8,062 bases of DNA from an uncultured bacterium (GTDB lineage Bacteria > Patescibacteria > Paceibacteria > UBA9973 > Zambryskibacteraceae). A program made the position numbers and the translations under genes. The notes below the pieces were generated by a model. That model searched no databases and had not been told where the DNA came from. It saw nothing but the letters and a program-made list of their open reading frames with translations. Positions 4,550 to 8,062 of this stretch are shown one piece after another. The stretch's first letter is position 1. Each line of letters starts with the position of its first letter. The stretch is taken from NCBI GenBank assembly GCA_903918125.1, contig CAIXDB010000031.1:1-8062 (forward strand), read 5' to 3'.

Positions 4550-7500
4550 ATGTCTACACACACACCTGTGCATGCTGGCGCGCGACCGCAAAAGTTTTTC
4601 AGTCGGTTCAAAAAACCGCTCACACCCTTGCCAAACTTCGTCGAAGCGCAACTCGACTCGTTCAAGTGGCTCGTGGAAAAAGGTTTGAAGGAAGTGTTCG
4701 AGGAATTTTCATCGATCAAAGACTACTCGGAGAAAAAGTTCACCCTCGACTTTACCGGTTTTGAACTTGCTCAGCCGAAATTTGACGAATATTTTGCAAA
4801 AGACAACAAACTCTCATACGAAGCGCCACTCAAAGTCAAAGTCAAACTGCGAAACCACATTCTCGGCACCGAAAAGGAGCAGGAGATTTTCATGGCGGAC
4901 TTTCCGCTCATGACCTCGCACGGCACGTTCATCATTACTGGCATCGAGCGCGTTATCGTGCCGCAACTCGCCCGTTCATACGGCGTGTTTTTCACCGCGG
5001 CCGAGGTCAAGGGACGCAAACTGTTTGGCGCGAAAATCATTCCGGCTCGCGGTGCGTGGGTAGAAATCGAATCTGACGCGGACAATACCATTTTCGTGCG
5101 CATCGACCGCAAGCGCAAATTCCCTGCCACGACGCTCCTCCGCGTGCTCGGCGCAAAAGACGACGCAGCTATCAAGAAACTTTTTGCCGACAACGCATTT
5201 GCCACGGAAGCTATCACAAAAACACTCCTCAAAGACCACGACAAAACCATCGAGGATGCGTATATCGAAATACACAAACGACTTCGCGACGGCGACCTTG
5301 CCACGGCGGAAAACGCAAAGGAATTCGTCAACTCGATTTTTGAGTCCGAGCGATACGATCTCTCGCCTGTCGGACGATTTCGTTTCAACAAACGTTTCGG
5401 CAAAAAAATGGACGAGAAGGAACTGAAGCGAAAAAATATCACGCTCGAGGACGTCGTGACCATCATCGAACACATCGCACTTTTGAATAATACACCGCAT
5501 GCCATGGAAGACGATATCGATCACCTCGGTACTCGACGCGTGCGTTTCGTCGGCGAGCTGTTCCAACAAAATATTCGCAAAGGTATCGCGCAAATTAAAC
5601 GAAATATTCAAAACAGAATGTCGACCATCGACACGGACGTCACGCTGCCGGTGAATTTCATCTCGCCGAAACCATTGCAAACGCGCATCAAAGAATTTTT
5701 CACCACGAACTCGCTCTCGCAGTTCATGTCGCAGTTCAACCCGCTCGACGAAATGGAAAACTTGCGCATGCTTTCCGCGCTCGGTCCGGGAGGTTTGAAC
5801 CGCGCTCGCGCCGGCTACGAAGTGCGCGACGTGCATCCGTCTCACTACGGTCGCATTTGCCCGATCCACACGCCTGAAGGTCCGAACATCGGTCTCGTGT
5901 TGCGCATGGCGCTCTACGCTCGCATCAATGATTTCGGCATGCTCGAAACACCGTACGCAAAAGTCAAAAACGGAAAAATCACCGACGAAATCGTCTTTAT
6001 GAACGCGTCGGAGGAGGAACGATACGCTATTGCTCACGCCGCAACTCCGTATGACGAGGAAGGTCGCATTACAGTCGACGAAGTGGAAGTGCGTCTCGAA
6101 GCCAACCCGAGTGTGGTGGCAAAAAACAAAGTTGACTATATAGATGTCTCGACCAACCAGGCGTTCTCCATCGCCACGTCCATGATTCCGTTCCTCAACC
6201 ACGACGAAGCGCAACGCGCGCTCATGGCATCGAACATGCAGAAACAAGCCACGCCGTGTATCGTGCCGGAAGCGCCGATTGTGGCGACGGGAATGGAAGC
6301 GCTCGCGCTGAAAGACACCGGACGATTGGTCACAGCCAGCGAAGAAGGTGTGGTGACGGAAGCGGACAGCATGAAAGTGACGGTCAAAAATACAAAAGGC
6401 AAAGAGCAAACATACAAACTCGTATCATTTTCGCGGACGAACGGTTTCACCGCGTTTCATCAGCGACCGGCGGTTTCCGTCGGCGACAAAGTGAAGAAGG
6501 GCGACCTACTCGCGGATACGTCGGCGTCGGAGAACGGTCAGTCGGCTATCGGACAGAACATGCTCGTGGCGTTCATGTCGTGGAGCGGAAGCAACTACGA
6601 AGACGCGATTATTCTCTCGGAGCGCGTGGTCAAGGATTCCAAATTTACATCGATTCACATCGAGGATTTCACGGTCAATGTGCGTGATACGAAACTCGGA
6701 CCGGAAGTGACGACCTGCGACATTCCAAACGTCGGCGAAGCAAAACTGAAAAACTTGGCGGAGGATGGCATTATTCGCGTCGGCGCCGAGGTACGCACCG
6801 GTGACATTCTTGTCGGAAAAATTACACCGAAAGGCGAGACGCAACTGACCCCGGAGGAGAGACTTCTCCGATCACTCTTCGGCGAAAAAGCTCGCGATGT
6901 CAAAGACACGTCAAAACGCATGGAGGGTGGCAAGCGCGGACGCGTTATCAAAGTGCAGGTATTCTCGCGCGAAAAAGGCGATAAGCTCGAGTCGGGTATC
7001 ATCAAACAAATTCACATCGAGGTGGCGCAGTTGCGAAATGTGTCAGTCGGCGACAAACTTGCCGGACGACACGGAAACAAGGGCGTTATTTCGCGTATTT
7101 TGCCGGAGGAAGACATGCCGTACATGGCGGACGGAACACCTATTGACGTTATTTTGACACCGCTCGGCGTGCCGTCGCGACTCAACCTCGGACAAATTCT
7201 TGAAATGCACCTCGGTCTTGCCGCACACACACTCGGCTATCAAGCCATCGTGCCGCCGTTTGCCGGTGCAACGAATGATGAAATCAAAGCGGAGCTCGTG
7301 AAAGCAGGCTTCGACGAATCGGGCAAAATGAAACTGTTTGACGGACGCACCGGCGAAGCATTCGACCAGGAAATCGCCGTCGGCTACATGTACATTATGA
7401 AACTGCACCACATGGTGGAGGACAAAATCCACATGCGTTCCATCGGTCCGTACTCGCTCATCACACAGCAACCGCTCGGCGGAAAAGCGCAGAACGGCGG

Positions 7501-7780
7501 TCAGCGATTTGGAGAAATGGAAGTCTGGGCGCTCCTCGGTCACGGTGCGGCGCACACATTGCAAGAAATTTTGACCATCAAGTCGGACGATATTACCGGT
7601 CGCTCGGCGGCGTTTGACGCGATTGTAAAGGGTTTGCCTATTACTGAACTGAACACGCCGGCGTCGTTCAATGTGCTTCTGAACAACCTGCGAGGTCTGG
7701 CATTGGATGTGCAAATTAAACGTTCTGCTGCCGAGCGTCCCGCTGCCGACGTTGCAAGCATTCGTAGCATGTCCCGTTAA
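4550..7780 (+). CDS. rpoB: DNA-directed RNA polymerase subunit beta
   Basis: The 1076-residue beta subunit forms the catalytic cleft of RNA polymerase with beta'. The N-terminus (KKPLTPLPNFVEAQLDSFKW) matches the usual start of the protrusion. The rifampicin-pocket region is at residues 389-412 (LSQFMSQFNPL, then RMLSALG), followed by GLNRARAGYEVRDVHPSHYG and PIHTPEGPNIG. The active-centre segment SNYED is at 681-685 (Glu684, Asp685). Lys836 (GDKLAG) and Lys844 (RHGNKG) match the conserved catalytic-site lysines. The C-terminal GGKAQNGGQRFGEMEVWALL and TIKSDDITGR clamp region is intact. It is shorter than the 1342 aa of E. coli, so it lacks the large lineage-specific insertions. Several rifampicin-contact positions are non-canonical. 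There is no SD; rpoC follows after 24 bases. Confidence 0.98.
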   Translation: MSTHTPVHAGARPQKFFSRFKKPLTPLPNFVEAQLDSFKWLVEKGLKEVFEEFSSIKDYSEKKFTLDFTGFELAQPKFDEYFAKDNKLSYEAPLKVKVKLRNHILGTEKEQEIFMADFPLMTSHGTFIITGIERVIVPQLARSYGVFFTAAEVKGRKLFGAKIIPARGAWVEIESDADNTIFVRIDRKRKFPATTLLRVLGAKDDAAIKKLFADNAFATEAITKTLLKDHDKTIEDAYIEIHKRLRDGDLATAENAKEFVNSIFESERYDLSPVGRFRFNKRFGKKMDEKELKRKNITLEDVVTIIEHIALLNNTPHAMEDDIDHLGTRRVRFVGELFQQNIRKGIAQIKRNIQNRMSTIDTDVTLPVNFISPKPLQTRIKEFFTTNSLSQFMSQFNPLDEMENLRMLSALGPGGLNRARAGYEVRDVHPSHYGRICPIHTPEGPNIGLVLRMALYARINDFGMLETPYAKVKNGKITDEIVFMNASEEERYAIAHAATPYDEEGRITVDEVEVRLEANPSVVAKNKVDYIDVSTNQAFSIATSMIPFLNHDEAQRALMASNMQKQATPCIVPEAPIVATGMEALALKDTGRLVTASEEGVVTEADSMKVTVKNTKGKEQTYKLVSFSRTNGFTAFHQRPAVSVGDKVKKGDLLADTSASENGQSAIGQNMLVAFMSWSGSNYEDAIILSERVVKDSKFTSIHIEDFTVNVRDTKLGPEVTTCDIPNVGEAKLKNLAEDGIIRVGAEVRTGDILVGKITPKGETQLTPEERLLRSLFGEKARDVKDTSKRMEGGKRGRVIKVQVFSREKGDKLESGIIKQIHIEVAQLRNVSVGDKLAGRHGNKGVISRILPEEDMPYMADGTPIDVILTPLGVPSRLNLGQILEMHLGLAAHTLGYQAIVPPFAGATNDEIKAELVKAGFDESGKMKLFDGRTGEAFDQEIAVGYMYIMKLHHMVEDKIHMRSIGPYSLITQQPLGGKAQNGGQRFGEMEVWALLGHGAAHTLQEILTIKSDDITGRSAAFDAIVKGLPITELNTPASFNVLLNNLRGLALDVQIKRSAAERPAADVASIRSMSR

Positions 7781-8062
<282 letters not shown>

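Noticed and set aside
4976..6409. 477-codon frame on the minus strand within rpoB
   Set aside because: It is a shadow of the rpoB reading frame, His/Arg/Phe-rich with no recognisable domain.

Overview
The window looks like a chromosomal segment of a Candidate Phyla Radiation (Patescibacteria, probably Parcubacteria-like) bacterium. This is inferred from a short RpoB (1076 aa), a compact PIF1-family helicase with a C-terminal helix-turn-helix extension, a small RRM protein with a Gly/Arg tail, and the near absence of Shine-Dalgarno (SD) sequences. No taxonomic search was possible, so the assignment is moderate-confidence. All recognised genes are on the + strand.

Layout. Positions 1-306 carry no gene. 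They hold two large stem-loops (5-71 and 75-132), a strong sigma70-type promoter (TTGACT-17-TATACT) whose -35 lies inside an 8-bp inverted repeat, and a leader hairpin that pairs with the SD of the next gene. Then come an RRM RNA-binding protein (307-636), a strong intrinsic terminator (657-690), a membrane-anchored DUF192 protein (705-1157), a PIF1-like helicase (1189-2925), a hicB-hicA toxin-antitoxin pair (2979-3236 and 3226-3435), and a degenerate response-regulator-receiver-like protein (3478-3927) with its own promoter, SD and terminator.

Positions 3928-4549 are about 620 bases without a convincing gene. They contain a 170-nt element closed by a nearly continuous 30-bp inverted repeat (3973-4142) with nested hairpins, a good promoter (TTGACA-17-TATCAT, 4301-4329) and a terminator-like hairpin with T8 (4444-4494) ahead of rpoB. 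rpoB (4550-7780) and the first 86 codons of rpoC (7805-8062, cut by the window end) follow and form the beta/beta' operon. No rplJ/rplL lies directly upstream.

A recurring theme is that several genes lacking an SD (DUF192, helicase, hicB, possibly rpoB) have a -10-like hexamer a few bases before the ATG, which implies leaderless or nearly leaderless mRNAs. The RRM and receiver-like genes instead have a leader and an SD. The observations most worth following up are the 170-nt structured element and attenuator-like leader upstream of rpoB, the non-canonical residues at rifampicin-contact positions of RpoB, the Glu at the phosphoacceptor site of the receiver-like protein, the leaderless promoter pattern, and a 42-bp imperfect direct repeat linking the helicase tail to the hicBA promoter.
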